Positions 37,040-48,566 of a DNA stretch of 64,000 nucleotides are shown one piece after another. The notes under the pieces were generated by a model. The model worked only from the letters and a program-made list of their open reading frames with translations, had not been told where the DNA came from and made no database searches. The DNA is taken from NCBI GenBank assembly GCA_026874595.1, contig CM049313.1, positions 45,724,659 through 45,788,658 on the forward strand, read 5' to 3'. Source of the DNA: Sipunculus nudus (Eukaryota > Annelida > Sipuncula > Golfingiida > Sipunculidae). Positions within the stretch are counted from its first letter, which is position 1. Each line of letters begins with the position of its first letter. A program made the translations under genes and the position numbers.

Positions 37040-38444
37040 TTATGTGTACACTTTATCCATGCATTAATTATGAGGAATAACTGGAAAAGTTGTTTTATCT
37101 TTTAGGTGGTTTACTTGTGTGTTACTTCATTTTCAACAGGTATATTTTGGTTGAGCCCCAGGTGCTCGATTTCCTAAATAATGCACAGGTGTGGTATGTT
37201 TGTGCATCGTATGCGAGTAATTTGTTGTTTACACACACAGCTGCACCTCGGGATTAACTACATCATGGCTCATACAAACAACTTGAAAAAAAGGTATTCT
37301 TGATGGGTGAATTAAAATTTTATTCTGCATTACATAAGGTTGTATGTTTCATCTTTATAGTTAAAATCCTGATTTAAATAGCTCTCAACCACTTTAAGTG
37401 TACCTTGGGTGTGCATTTCTAAAATGTACTGTGTAGGCAGCTCAGGCTGTGAATATATTTTATTTGGGAAAATAAAAGTATTATTTGATGTTTTATTGTA
37501 AATTGCTTGTTATGTCTTGAGATTCATGAACAAAAATAAAAAATATAAACATCCATTTATGTTGATGTCAAATTGACAAACAGAAAAATTATTTTCACAA
37601 TAAAAAGCAATGATAAAATGCTAGCAATTTTTTTCTAGGTCATTATTTCAGATAGCATTTGGCAACCACCACAACACAATGGATGTTTGATTCAAGTTTG
37701 ATACAAAAGGTGTGTGTGTGTGTGTGTGTGTAAGTTTAAGAGGTTCTTTACATTTACACTTCATAAAAATAAGGTCAGATTTTCCTTTCTGCAGTGCTCT
37801 CAGTCCTAATGGAATTTTTTTTCAAGAATACTCAGTAGGTAAAAAAATCATGAATTTTTTCTTTTCTCTCATTCAAGGAAACCTTAATTGATCCAAGCAG
37901 ATTTGTTATGAACACTATAAAGTTTATAGGATACTTTGGAAACCCTAGTAAATGTTTCCTATAATAGTAACAGAATTTGAAAGGCAGCAGGAGTGGTTTA
38001 GTAAAGCTCTTGAAGAATTTCCGACATGTTTGACAGATCCTGTATGTGTAAATTGATTGTTGTGTTATAATGAATAAAGCATTACTAAGAATTGTAATGG
38101 TGCCATTTGGTACCTGCTGAAAGCCTTCTACCCGTGACTTTAATTATTCATAAAAGTGAACAAGACTTTGATGCAGGTCCCTGCATAATCATGCTTTTTT
38201 ATATCCTAGTCTTGATAACGGGTCATAATTTAGTTTTGCATGTCCAGAATAACTTATTAGGAATTTAATGGATATTAATTAAACTTTGTTAATTATCAAC
38301 CAGTAAACTGACTTGCCCAAGTTCAGTTCTTGGCTTAAACTGCAAATATTGAATGGGGTCACAGGTCACCTGACTTCTTTGTGATATTGCCACCAAAACA
38401 TTAAAGAATTAATTGATTTTATTGAAACTCAAAACTGTGACTCT
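37040..38444. other. AT-rich unique sequence, no gene seen
   Basis: Only short chance frames and a TG microsatellite were seen. Confidence 0.5.
37711..37731 (+). repeat. (TG)n microsatellite
   Basis: Ten uninterrupted TG units. Confidence 0.9.
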
Positions 38445-39250
38445 AATCCATTAAGTTATTAAGGAAAAACCTTGATTTTTCCATAAGAAAACTATTGTTA
38501 CACTTCAGCCTACCTACTATGAAAATTGATGGCGTCTTTTTTTTTCATATTTGGCATAACTATATATATTGCTCTATATATTTCCTAAGTACTTGTAAAA
38601 AATTAGGTCAGTATTGTGTTATTTATAGAACATAATGTACCTTCTTAGTTAATTGTCAAAACATCAGGAAAGATACTCACTGACCACAGTAACTGTTAAA
38701 GCTAGAGAGCCTTTTTTTTAAGCAGGTAACCATATTATTTAATGGAGGTTAAATTGTTACCTAACTTTTGACCAATTTTTAACCATGACACATTTTTTAG
38801 CTCAGCTGACTTTAACTCATCTGAGCTGTAGTCGTGGTCCATTGTCCATCATCCCTTTTAGCGTCCTTCTGTCCGTCCATCTGTCTGTCCATCCATCCAT
38901 TAGACTGGCATGTTTTGAAACTATTAGACCTACAAATCCAAAATTTGGCATACTGTTATATTTGTCCCCAATATCTCCTATCAAAGCCAAAAACTTGGTC
39001 ACTGGGACTTGGTTCTTTTGAGAAATTAAGGAAAAACCTCAGTTCAGGACCGCCTTGTATCAAAACCACCATGTTTTTCTTCATATTTACCATAAATATT
39101 CCAATATATGGTTTCTATGACATGTCTGAAATTAATTAAGTATTACTTAATTTGTAAAAGTAATGGGCCCAAATATAATGCATTTTGTAAAAAATCAGGA
39201 AAGATATACTCCCTTAACATGATAAGTGTTGAAGCTAGAGATGTATTTTT
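38445..39250 (+). mobile_element. Family A2 element preceded by an A2 core fragment
   Basis: A2 core sequence (ttaaggaaaaaccttg, ttgttacacttcagcctacc) is at 38445-38725. A complete 5' end starts near 38794 (TTTTTTAGCTCAGCTGAC, hairpin, then gtccttctgtccgtccatc) with its own core 'acctacaaatccaaaatttg'. The expected GACCCATGGGTC 3' end is not visible. The copy fades near 'caagattcacttgt'. Confidence 0.6.
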
Positions 39251-39802
39251 CAAGATTCACTTGTATACCCAATATTTGATCTGAATTTTGTAATTTTTTT
39301 TTAAAGTTATTAGTATTAATGTAAGATCAATACCTTAAATTCAGTCGAATTTTGACCATGATGAATTTTTTTCTTGTTTGTACATTTGATTTAATTTTCA
39401 CAGCAGGAACACATAAGTAATAAATCTGTTAAATTCTGAAATTTGAAAATTAAAGCTTAAAAATTAGGCTAATTATCCAAATTTCTTTCAAAGGCTCATT
39501 TGTATACAATTGCATTTCCTGGCTGCCCACTTATGTCAAAACAGCTCTGCCTGGGTAACCTTATTAGTGATGCAACACTGATCCAGCACCCCTGCTGTAA
39601 CAGGTGTACATTTATTCTCTCCCCCCCCCCCCCATACACACACACCAAGTGTATTGCAATAATTGTTATTTTTTTAACTGTAATTCTTTAATTGTAAAGC
39701 TGTTTTCACTTCAATGTACAAAACATTTCTGAGTATTCCAGAAGATGCCATGTTGTGGTAATGTAGTATATTTAAAGAAATTTATTTCAATTTAAATCAT
39801 TT
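39251..39802. other. Unique sequence with a C-run
   Basis: A run of about 14 C lies near 39620-39633, followed by acacacacac. No gene was seen. Confidence 0.5.
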
Positions 39803-41921
39803 AATTAGGGCCCCGCTTGGAAAGTGGGTGCCCTATAGTAATCGACCTGTCTGTCTGTCTGTTTGTCCGTCCTTTCGTCTGTCTGTCCGTCAGTCCGTCC
39901 TTAAATTCTTTTCCGGATGATAACTCCAGTTAGGATTGATGGATTGAGTTCAAACCTTAAATATGTATTAACCATCAATTACGGAAGATCCCTATCGATT
40001 TTGGGGTCCGAAAGTCAAAGGTCAAAAAAGTTATTCAGTTAGGTGTTAAATTTTAGGTCCCTCTTTCAGCAGGGCAGAAATCATAATTGTAACCATAATT
40101 GTTTGTTCCACCTTAACAGTAGGACAGGTCCTCATGTCAACAGCAACGAGGCATGATATATGGTCATAGTCTGCCATTTTTCTGTAAGTTAAGCGGTAAA
40201 TAACTAATTTGCCTGCAGGGCAAGGAGCTTTATGAGAGCATGGGGCCAGGCAGCCATCTTCAGTTTGTCACGCCCCCTCTTTTCTTGTTTACATGCTGGA
40301 CCAAGCTTGTGCGTGGTCTACTGACCAGAGTTTAACCCCTCTAGACTTTAAAGCTTATTATACAGCCAATCAGTAAGCTTGGACACCTTCAGTGCTGTGT
40401 AGATGCTGACCAGTATTTAAGTAAAGGTCTGCCCTGTTCCAGCCCCTTTTCTGCTGCTGCCTGCGTCACAGTAATTCTGATCCCACCATCCACCCCTTAC
40501 TCCGCCATTTCATTGTTCAACATGTCTCACTGTGCTCATATAGGTGGCGGTTTTTCGACCCCACCATACATGGTTTTTATATCTTATATTACTCAGTTAT
40601 GTAATTATTGGGGGGGGGGTGATAATTTCTAATAAATCGTGGCCCTTGTGGGCCCAATTTCAAACAAAACCATTACTGAACACCTAGTAAGGTTGCTCTC
40701 TCTTAGCAAATATGCATGAAAAAGGACACACATTGTTAACACAATAACTCATAAAAAGTATTTCATATAAGGTCCCAAGACTCACCACAGGGATGGACCT
40801 TTTGATGGGCTACATCATGTTTGAAGATGGGTGACCGTGATGGATTTTCAAGGTCACAGAGGTGATAATGCTAAAATGATGTTAACCAAATAGCTTGCAA
40901 ACAATTTGGCTAACACTCACTGAACTTACACCAGTAATGTTTGCTATGAAGGGCTAGGTCAAGTTCGAAGATGGATGACCTTGACAGAGGCAACAATTCT
41001 CAAATGATGGTAATGCAATAACTCGCAAAGAATTTGATGAACAATCAAATTCATTTCTGCATAATAACTCCCCTAACATATGATGGATAGGATTCAAACA
41101 ATATGTATCACCCATGGCCTAAGGGAGAAGCTTATTGATATTTGGGTCAGAAGGAAAAAAAATAGTAATACACAGTTTGGTGTTCAGTTGCTGGTGTCTC
41201 CTTCAGCAGGCCAGAAATGGATTAATCTTTTTTGAGTCACTTGTGTACAGCAGCATTATATTTTCACAGCAAATTTTGTACAGACAATTTGAAGATTCCC
41301 CAGAAAAGGATACACTGGCCAAACACACCACAGTGGCTCTCATTTAGACCATGTTTGGACAAATCTATCTCCACTTCCAACATCTCAAGAACTTTGGACC
41401 TGTTACAGTGACCATCAACAAATATACATTGATATTCATATGTAGCCATTCTACACAACACAGCGCATCTGTAGACCCAAGCCCAAGACCAGCTGAATCT
41501 CAGTTCAAGAGAATGACCATTTTATCACTACTTACTAGCAGCTGACTCTCTCTAATACTACAACACATATAATAATAACATATAAAAATACCTCACATAT
41601 AATAAGGCCAATTCAACATACATATACTGGAAAAATATTTGACACAGCCTAGCCAAGACTTCAACCAAGAATAATTGGCACAGATAATACAGGAATACAG
41701 AAACTAAAAATGCATGCAGTTCTTTTATATCATTATTTTGATAGCTTTGAACATTTTCACTTTACCATATCTTTTCTTCCAGTTTATACATGTCAGCTGT
41801 TCTTTACAGGTTCTTTAATTTTCAAATATCACTCTATCAGCCCAAGCTACCAAAGTACACCAAATTCACAGTACTTCAATTTATAATGACTGCATCTTTT
41901 GCAGGGCCCTTACTAACTTGT
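39803..41921 (+). mobile_element. Family D Helentron-like element
   Basis: The 5' end AATTAGGGCCCCGCTTGG folds back on aaagtgggtgccc. A long (GTCT/GTCC/GTCA)n tract follows at about 39848-39902. The core begins 'ggatgataactccagttagg' and recurs in diverged form near 41060 ('ctgcataataactcccctaa'). AGGGCCC (39807-39813) recurs at 41903-41909 just before ttactaactTGTC. This matches the shared plan, though the 3' hairpin is weak. The interior 40200-40600 is GC-richer and of unknown origin. No coding sequence was recognised. Confidence 0.6.
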
Positions 41922-42512
41922 CAGTTTTCTTGTTAAAAATATAATTAAACACATCAGTAGGCATAGTTTGATAATATATGAGCCAAGTCATGGATAAATT
42001 AAGGTTCAATTTAGAATTATGAATCTGAATCAAGTGTTGTTTTTAGATATGTATTGTTTTGCAAATTCAAAAAATATATACAGACGACGCCACTTATTTG
42101 CAAGTCGGTTAACAGAAAATGCCGCTTATTTGCAAGAAATTCTGAAAACCAAAACCATTTCCTATATGTTATCATTAAAAACACGCCGCATAATCGGAAG
42201 CCTCATAATCGCAAACTTCCGATTAAGGCAAGGGATAATATGGGCAGAAAGGTAGAAAACTCACGTTAAATGCAAGTACTTCAATGAGTCGGGTGTTGTG
42301 TTTGTGTTATCCCAATAATGATCATAGGCCGGAACTTCAAAAGTAGCTGCTGTGATAACTGCTGGTGCACATGTGTACAAAGGACCTTAATTACCCTGTG
42401 CTCAGTGATGCAGTTCGATACGGTCATAGGACACCTCTCTTTGAAGTGGGTTAACAATGGTAGGTTAAAAATACGTCACGCATATTAAACACAAGAGCAA
42501 CTCTTAATTAGT

Positions 42513-42998
42513 TTGAGTTTGTTTGTCAATCAAACTTTGGGTGCTAGCTGTCCCATGGTTTGTTCTGCATGGGCCACTGTTAGTACCTCTACCGTTGTTC
42601 ATTGTTTTGCTAAAGCCGGTTTCAGAACGAAAGATCCACTACCACAACTAACCAATTATGACCCACCGCCAAACATCTCCAGGGAGGAGTTTAAGGAGTA
42701 TGTAGCGATAGATGCTGCTACTGAATGCCATGGCATGCCAACTGACCAAGAGATCTGTGACTCAGTCGTCGGTAAGACATCTGCCGAGGATGAAGAAGAT
42801 GATGAACCAGCATCACTCCCAGCTACTACATCAAGACAGACCATGCAGCTGCTAGCAAAACTCCGCCGTTATTTGGAGCAGTCAAACAAGTCCCAGTGCC
42901 AGATAGAACACTTTTACGCAATGGAGACACGCGTACAGGACACAGCTCATCTCACCGTTAAACAGGATGAAAAAATCACAGAGTTCTTTAGGTGTTAA
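42513..42998 (+). pseudogene. Pogo/Tigger transposase, C-terminal remnant
   Basis: The 161-codon frame starts at an ATG in deletion-junction sequence and enters the family at AWATVSTSTVVHCFAKAGF. This is the conserved segment just after the DDE domain of pogo/Tigger transposases. Next come PPNISREEF, YVAIDAATECHG, a Glu/Asp-rich linker (about residues 90-100), LRRYLEQ and a helix ending HFYAMETRVQD. The helix-turn-helix and catalytic domains are missing. It aligns block by block with 27249-27653, with many substitutions yet no stops. It is a remnant for transposition, but a tail-only peptide could still be made. Confidence 0.75.
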
Positions 42999-43359
42999 CA
43001 TGATGTAAATTACATCAGACATTTTGCATATTTTGTATATTTTTCGTATATGAAGTATATTGCCTTTGTTAATATATATGTGATCTTTAATAACTCTCTA
43101 TGGCTTGGCTTTTAATGTGTTCTCTTGTATATATTTTTATTTTTAATAATAATTATCTTATACTGGTGTTTTATTCTTTATCACAATATGAATAGTGTTA
43201 CAAAACAAATACTAAATTAATTACCCTTAGCAAAAAACGAGCTTGCCGCGCATAGTTGCTGCAAACTTGCTGCAGCTTTGCAGCAACCTTGCAGCAAGGT
43301 CACAAATTGCCATGCGAATTAGTTTGCGGCAACCTTGCTGCAGGCTTGCTGCAACCAGT

Positions 43360-43965
43360 GTTCCCGCAGCCCTTTTCCTGCAGCCTTCCCGCAGCCCTTT
43401 TCCTGCAGCCTTCCCGCAGCCTTTCTTGCACACTTCCCGCAGCCTTTCTCGCACACTTCCCGCAGCCTTTCTCGCACACTTCCCGCAGCCCTTTCCCGCA
43501 GTCCTTTTCCCGCAGCCCTTTTCCTGCAGCCTTCTCGCACACTTTCCCGCAGCCTTCTCGCACACTTCCCACAGCCTCGCACACTTCCTGCAGCTTCTTG
43601 CACACTTTCCCGCAGCCTTCTTGCACACTTTCCCGCAGCCTTCCCGCACACTTCCTGCAGCCTTGCACACTTCCTGCAGCTTCTCGCACACTTTCCCGCA
43701 GCCTTCTCGCACACTTTCCCGCAGCCTTCTCGCACACTTCCTGAAGCCTTGCACACTTCCTGCAGCTTCTCGCACACTTTCCCGCAGCCTTCTCGCACAC
43801 TTTCCCACAGCCTTCTCGCACACTTCCTGCAGCCTTGCACACTTTCCCGCAGCCTTCTCGCACACTTTCCTGCAGCCTTCCCGAACACTTCCTGCAGCCT
43901 TGCACACTTCTTGCAGCTTCTCGCACACTTTCCCGCAGCCTTCTCGCACACTTTCCCACAGCAGG
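43360..43965 (+). repeat. GC-rich minisatellite, 23-bp unit
   Basis: The unit CCCGCAGCCTTCTCGCACAC plus TTT repeats about 26 times with small variants. An 86-bp higher-order period is visible in part: 'cttgcacacttc' at 43662, 43748 and 43834. The top strand is C-rich and nearly free of G outside CG and GCAG. Because 23 is not a multiple of 3 and the unit has no stop in any frame, several frames on both strands stay open for 200 codons or more. These are artefacts. Confidence 0.95.
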
Positions 43966-43969
43966 GGCC

Positions 43970-45057
43970 AATTATTTAGCAGCTAGCCATGATATGTATA
44001 AACAATATCACGTGGGCTCAGTTATTGTTTACAAGCAGACATGCCATGTCATTAGTCGGTGACTGTCTCTGCTCCAAATATAAATGCAGGTACTCAACAG
44101 AACAAGCTCTCATGAAACTCCATTTAATTTGCACATACAATTAAACCTTAATCCATAATGGCTTTTAAATATAAACCAAACTTATTCAAGCTTTGTTAGA
44201 AATTACACCTTGATGAATATGAATCAGAGTACACACTACACAGTCACACGAATCCTGCATGAAGTTGTGTAGCTACATAGCTGAATAAAAGTTCTGGGTG
44301 AGTTTATTGTCAGGCCAAGGACTAGAAACATGAACCACAAAGTGACATTGGGTTACTTCAATATTGTTAGGAATTTCCCATTTACTTAGGGTGACATCTA
44401 TAGACATACGTCAAACAGAATTTAGCAAATCAACTTTAAATGAAGCTTAGCCTAAGTATTTTAAAATTTGTGTGAAGATGAAAACAAAACCTTATTTAAA
44501 GTTACTGTTTAATATCAAATCAATAAAACTCAAACTGCATTGGAGTTCAATAAATGCATGATATACACGTTAACCACAGAATTTTATTCATGCTGCCTTT
44601 GATATTTCGCCTTCCAGCTTGATTACATCTTTCAATCCCACCATTAATCTTTGTTTTTACTTTTACACAAAATTAAATTTAATACTACACTTTTACTTGA
44701 GGAAAATTCAATCTTATCAGTGCTGGGCAGCCCTTTATCAATGCTTGCTGCGGCAGCCCTTAGGGTACAAATATGTAGTTCAAACTTACTGGTGGTAGTA
44801 ACATAACACCCTCTCTTTGTTCCTCCCATCAACTGATTGTATGTTCTAATTAATCCAATAAGTCCCCTGAACATGCTGGATCTGTTGAATGTTCCTCTTA
44901 CTTGAGCTATTTGGCACAGATCTTCATATTTTTAGAAGAGCTAACAAAGCACTGTCTTTTCCTAATTTTGCAAAAATGGCTGCTTTTCCCTCCAAAATCA
45001 GTTTAGCCAATCACAGCAGGGTAAGACAGGAAAAGTAGGGCAAATAAAACTGTAAAA
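43970..45057. other. Middle section of the nested element, no gene seen
   Basis: AT-rich sequence between the two minisatellites. A short 'gcttgctgcggcagccctta' island lies near 44740. The 76-codon minus frame at 44644-44874 has no domain. Confidence 0.45.
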
Positions 45058-45372
45058 GACTGCGGCTAGCCGCAACCCTCCCGCAGCCTTCCTGCGCACA
45101 ACATCCAGTTGACTCTATGAGACTGCGGCTAGCCGCAACCCTCCCGCAGCCTTCCTGCACACAGCATCCAGTTAACTCTATGAGACTGCGGCTAGCCGCA
45201 ATCCTCCCGCAGCCTTCCTGCGCACAGCATCCAGTTAACTCTGTGAGACTGCGGCTAGCCGCAACCCTCCCGCAGCCTTCCTGCACACAGTATTAAAATA
45301 CTCTATAGGACTGCAGCTAGCCGCGACCCTCCCGCAACCTTCCAGCACACAATTCAGATTTGCTGCACACTT
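45058..45372 (+). repeat. Minisatellite, 63-bp unit, five copies
   Basis: Units start at 45058, 45121, 45184, 45247 and 45309. Each begins with the palindrome GCGGCTAGCCGC (in GACTGCGGCTAGCCGCAA), then CCTCCCGCAGCCTTCCTGC, then a catccagttaactctatga spacer. The middle block is the same CCCGCAGCCTTC motif that makes up the 23-bp array, so the two arrays share an ancestor. The last unit is the most diverged. Related but irregular sequence continues to about 45480. Confidence 0.93.
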
Positions 45373-45639
45373 TCCTGCAGCCTTTGCCAGGCAGCTAGCT
45401 GCAGCCTTCCTGCACACTCTTCTTGCAGCCTATTTTGATTTCTGCTGCTTTGCAGCACGGTTGCAGCAAAGCAGCGGCAAACTTTTCATTTTGCTAAGGG
45501 TAGATATTTGGCGGTCCAATCGATCATTCAGCTTCCCCTCACACATGGTAGACGGTGAACTTTGCCTAAATGCAACTTTGGTTAATAGCAACAAATTTGC
45601 TTGACAAAAGCCTCTTGCAATTAAGCGGCTTCGTCTGTA

Positions 45640-46223
45640 TTATAAAAAAAGGCATCTGTGTGCATATTGTGATGTCACCTGACTATATTAGCTATAAATT
45701 CTGAATCAAGAATAATGAAACCTCTTAAATATCAGATATATATTTATATATATGTTATACTGTAAATGTATAGGAAAATTTATAAACTTGAAAAAAAAAT
45801 GATGTAATAAAAAATGAGGATCTAATGCATTATTCTCCTGCCTCAATGGTATTGGAATTTGCTTTGTTTTTCCATGTATCTGCCTGTTATTAAATAGTTT
45901 ATAATTGGGAAAAATCTCTATCAGGTTTTGCATATTTTTTTGCCTTCTGCATTTATATAGATTTTATAAGGAAAAAGGTAAAAAAAACCTTTAGAAATCT
46001 TCTTCTCTGAAACTGTCCAGTCAAATTGTTCAATATTTCACTGAAATAGTCTCTGAAATATTCTGCAGCAGGTTCTTGAGGTGTTGTTGTTGTTGTGTGG
46101 TAAGGTTTGACAGTTTGGCATCCAGGTTGTTAAATACATCTGAGTTTTTCAGTGGTACTGTTCCACACTGAATGTCTACATCACACTTACAATCAGTGTC
46201 TATTTTAACTGGGTCAGGGTCAG
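45640..46223. other. Unique sequence with a family B core fragment (about 45925-46065)
   Basis: The fragment 'cttctgcatttatatagatt' followed by 'cttcttctctgaaactgtcc' matches the family B core near 8000-8110 and 17065-17150. A (TTG)n run lies near 46081-46098. No gene was seen. Confidence 0.55.
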
Positions 46224-48566
46224 TTTTTAGCTCAGCTGACTGAAAGTCATCTGAGCTATAGCGATCACTCTTTGTCCGTCTGTCTGTCTGTCTGACTGTC
46301 CGTCTGTCTGTCTGTCTGTCTGTCCGTTAACCAGGCACAAATCGTAACCGCTAGAACTGGAATCTTCTTACTTGACATCCTGGGAGGTCCATGAAAAATA
46401 TCCTTAGGAAACCAGAAATTAGGTCTCTGTTACCCATATCCTTCGAGCTATGGAGCCCTAAAGTACCCCCAAGAAAAGTAAAAAATTTCATGCAAAAACT
46501 TCAATATCTCATTAACTATTTGACTGATGGTCATGATTTTTGGCATACATATTGATCATGAGAGGTTCCATCAGTTCCTGCAGACTGGTGGCGCCACCTA
46601 TGTTATCTATCAAGAGGGTACAAATTGCAACAACTGGACCTAGAAACTTCATTCTTGTCATGCAAGGAGGCCCATGAAGAGTGCCTGTGGAAACTTGAAA
46701 TTAGGTCTCTGTTACCCATATCCTTCAAGCTATAGGACTCTGAAGTATCCCTCAGAATAATGGACAATTTGATACAAAAGCTGAAGTATCTGAACAACTA
46801 ATACGGAGATCATCATGATTCTTTGCATGGATATTGACCATTAAGTGTTTTTAGCTCAGCTGACTGTAAGTCATCTGAAGTATCCCTCAGAATAATGGAC
46901 AATTTGATACAAAAGCTCAAGTATCTAAACAACTATTGCAGTGATCACCATGATTCTTTGCATGGATATTGATCATGGAATGTGTCATCAGTTTCTGCAG
47001 TATGGTGGCGCCACCTGTATTTTTTTTTTTTTTACGAATTTTTTTCTCTATTTTTGAGACCTCATAAGATGCGGTCATCTGTTAACATGGCACAAATCGT
47101 AACAACTGGACCTAGAATCTTCTCTCTTGACATGCTGAGAGGCCCATGAAAAATTTCCTTAAAAACTTGAAATTAGGTCTCTGTTACCCATAACCTCTGA
47201 GCTAATGGGTTCCGAAGTACCTACCAGAATAATGGAAAATTTGATACAAAAGCTCAAGTATCTGAACAATTATTATATTGATCACCATGATTCTTTGCAT
47301 GGATATTGATCATGAAATGTTTCATCAGTTTCTGCATTCTGGTGGCGCCACCTGTATTTTTTCAACTTTTTAGCTCAGCTGACTGAAGGTCATCTGAGCT
47401 GTAGGGATCACCTTTTGTCCGTCGTCCGTCCGGCCATCCAGGCGTCTGTCTGTTAACAGGGCACAAATCGTAACCACTAGACCGGGAATCTTCTTACTTG
47501 AAATCTGCGGAGGTCTATGGAAATTCTCCTTGTAAACCTGAAATTAGGTCACTGTGACCTATATTCTTCGAGCTATGAGGTTCTGAAGTACCCCCCAGAA
47601 TAATGCAAAATTTAATACAAAAGCTCAAGTATCTGAACAACTAATGCATTAATCACCATGATTCTTTGCATGGATATTGATCATGGAGTGTTTCATCCAT
47701 TTCTGGAGATTGGTGGCGCCACCTATATTTTTTTTATTTTTTACGATTTTTTTTCTCTACTTTTGTGATCTTTAAACATTTGGTCATCTGTAAACAGGGC
47801 ACAAATCATAATGACTGGACCTAGAATCTTCTGTCCTCACCTCCAGGGAAGCTCACAAAAGGTCTACATGGAAACCCGAAATAAGGTCCCTGTTACCCAT
47901 ATTCTGTGAGCTATGGGGCTCTGAAGTACCCCCCAGAATAAAGATTTGGTCATATATTAACAGGGCACAAATCATTATGACTGGACCTAGAATCTTCTGT
48001 CCTCACCTCCTGGGAAGCCCATAAAAGGTCTACATGGAAACCCGAAATAAGGTCCCTGTTACCCATATCCTTCATGCTCTGGGGCTCCGAAGTACTCCCC
48101 AGAATAAAGATTTGGTCATCTGTTAACAGAGCACAAATTATAATGACTTGACCTAGAATCTCCTTTCTTGATATGCTGGGAGGCCCCTGAAAAGTCTCCT
48201 TGTGCACCTGAAATAACAGCTCTGTTACCCATATCCTTCATCCTATGCGGCTTTGAAATACCCCCCAGAATAAACATTTGGATTTGTTAACAGGGCACAA
48301 ATCATAATAACTGGACCTAGAATTTTATTTTTTGACATGCTTAGAGACCCCTGAAAAGTCATCTTGTAAACCTTGAAAATAGGTGTCTGTTACCCATATC
48401 CTTCATGCTACAGAGCTCCATAGTACCCCAATGAATATTGGATGATTTTATACAAAAGGTCAAGTTTGGAAAAAGTATTTCATTCAAATTTGACATTCAG
48501 ATGATAAAATTACTTTTGTCAATGTCTTCCTGGTCAGCTGAGCGTCATGACCCCTGGGTCACTTTT
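46224..48566 (+). mobile_element. Family A Helentron-like array with three 5' ends and one 3' end
   Basis: 5' hairpins start at about 46229, 46853 and 47371. The first and third are followed by (GTCY)n tracts. Core units with 'cacaaatcgtaac', 'gttacccatatcc' and GGTGGCGCCACC (46587, 47005, 47341, 47713) fill the interior. From about 47940 shorter units of roughly 170 bp repeat ('catctgttaacagggcacaaatc' to 'ccccccagaataa'). Only one 3' end exists: TCAGCTGAGC at 48534-48543, inverted to GCTCAGCTGA at 46230-46239, then gacccctgggtcact. It is non-coding. Confidence 0.78.

Larger units (their letters stand above)
43222..45502 (+). mobile_element. Inverted-repeat element nested in the pogo-like transposon
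   Basis: TACCCTTAGCAAAA at 43222-43235 recurs as a perfect inverted copy at 45489-45502. A further imperfect inverted region of TTGCCGC/TTGCTGCAA words follows on each side. The target duplication may be the TA included in these ends. Assignment is open because a TTAA-type (piggyBac-like CCCT) end is not supported by matching flanks. It is 2,281 bp and contains two related minisatellites and a middle section (about 43970-45050) without coding sequence. No transposase was seen, so it is non-autonomous. Confidence 0.65.
42081..45637 (+). mobile_element. Non-autonomous pogo/Tigger-like DNA transposon, element 2
   Basis: The termini match at 21 of 24 bp: the left end starts CAGACGACGCCACTTATTTG and the right end read inward starts CAGACGAAGCCGCTTAATTG. 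Both are flanked by TA (42079-42080 and 45638-45639), the target duplication of Tc1/mariner-pogo elements. Without the inserted element at 43222-45502 its length is about 1.28 kb, nearly that of element 1. TTTGCAAG/TTGCAATT words repeat near both ends. It carries only the transposase tail frame at 42513-42998. Confidence 0.85.

Noticed and set aside
43227-43986. Overlapping frames of 160-247 codons on both strands
   Set aside because: They translate the 23-bp minisatellite, which lacks stops in all frames. The peptides are simple permutations of the same repeat.
45011-45417. Cysteine-containing repeat protein frames on the minus strand
   Set aside because: The 63-bp repeat length is divisible by three, so a frame stays open by construction. 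It lies inside a mobile element and has no start context or domain.
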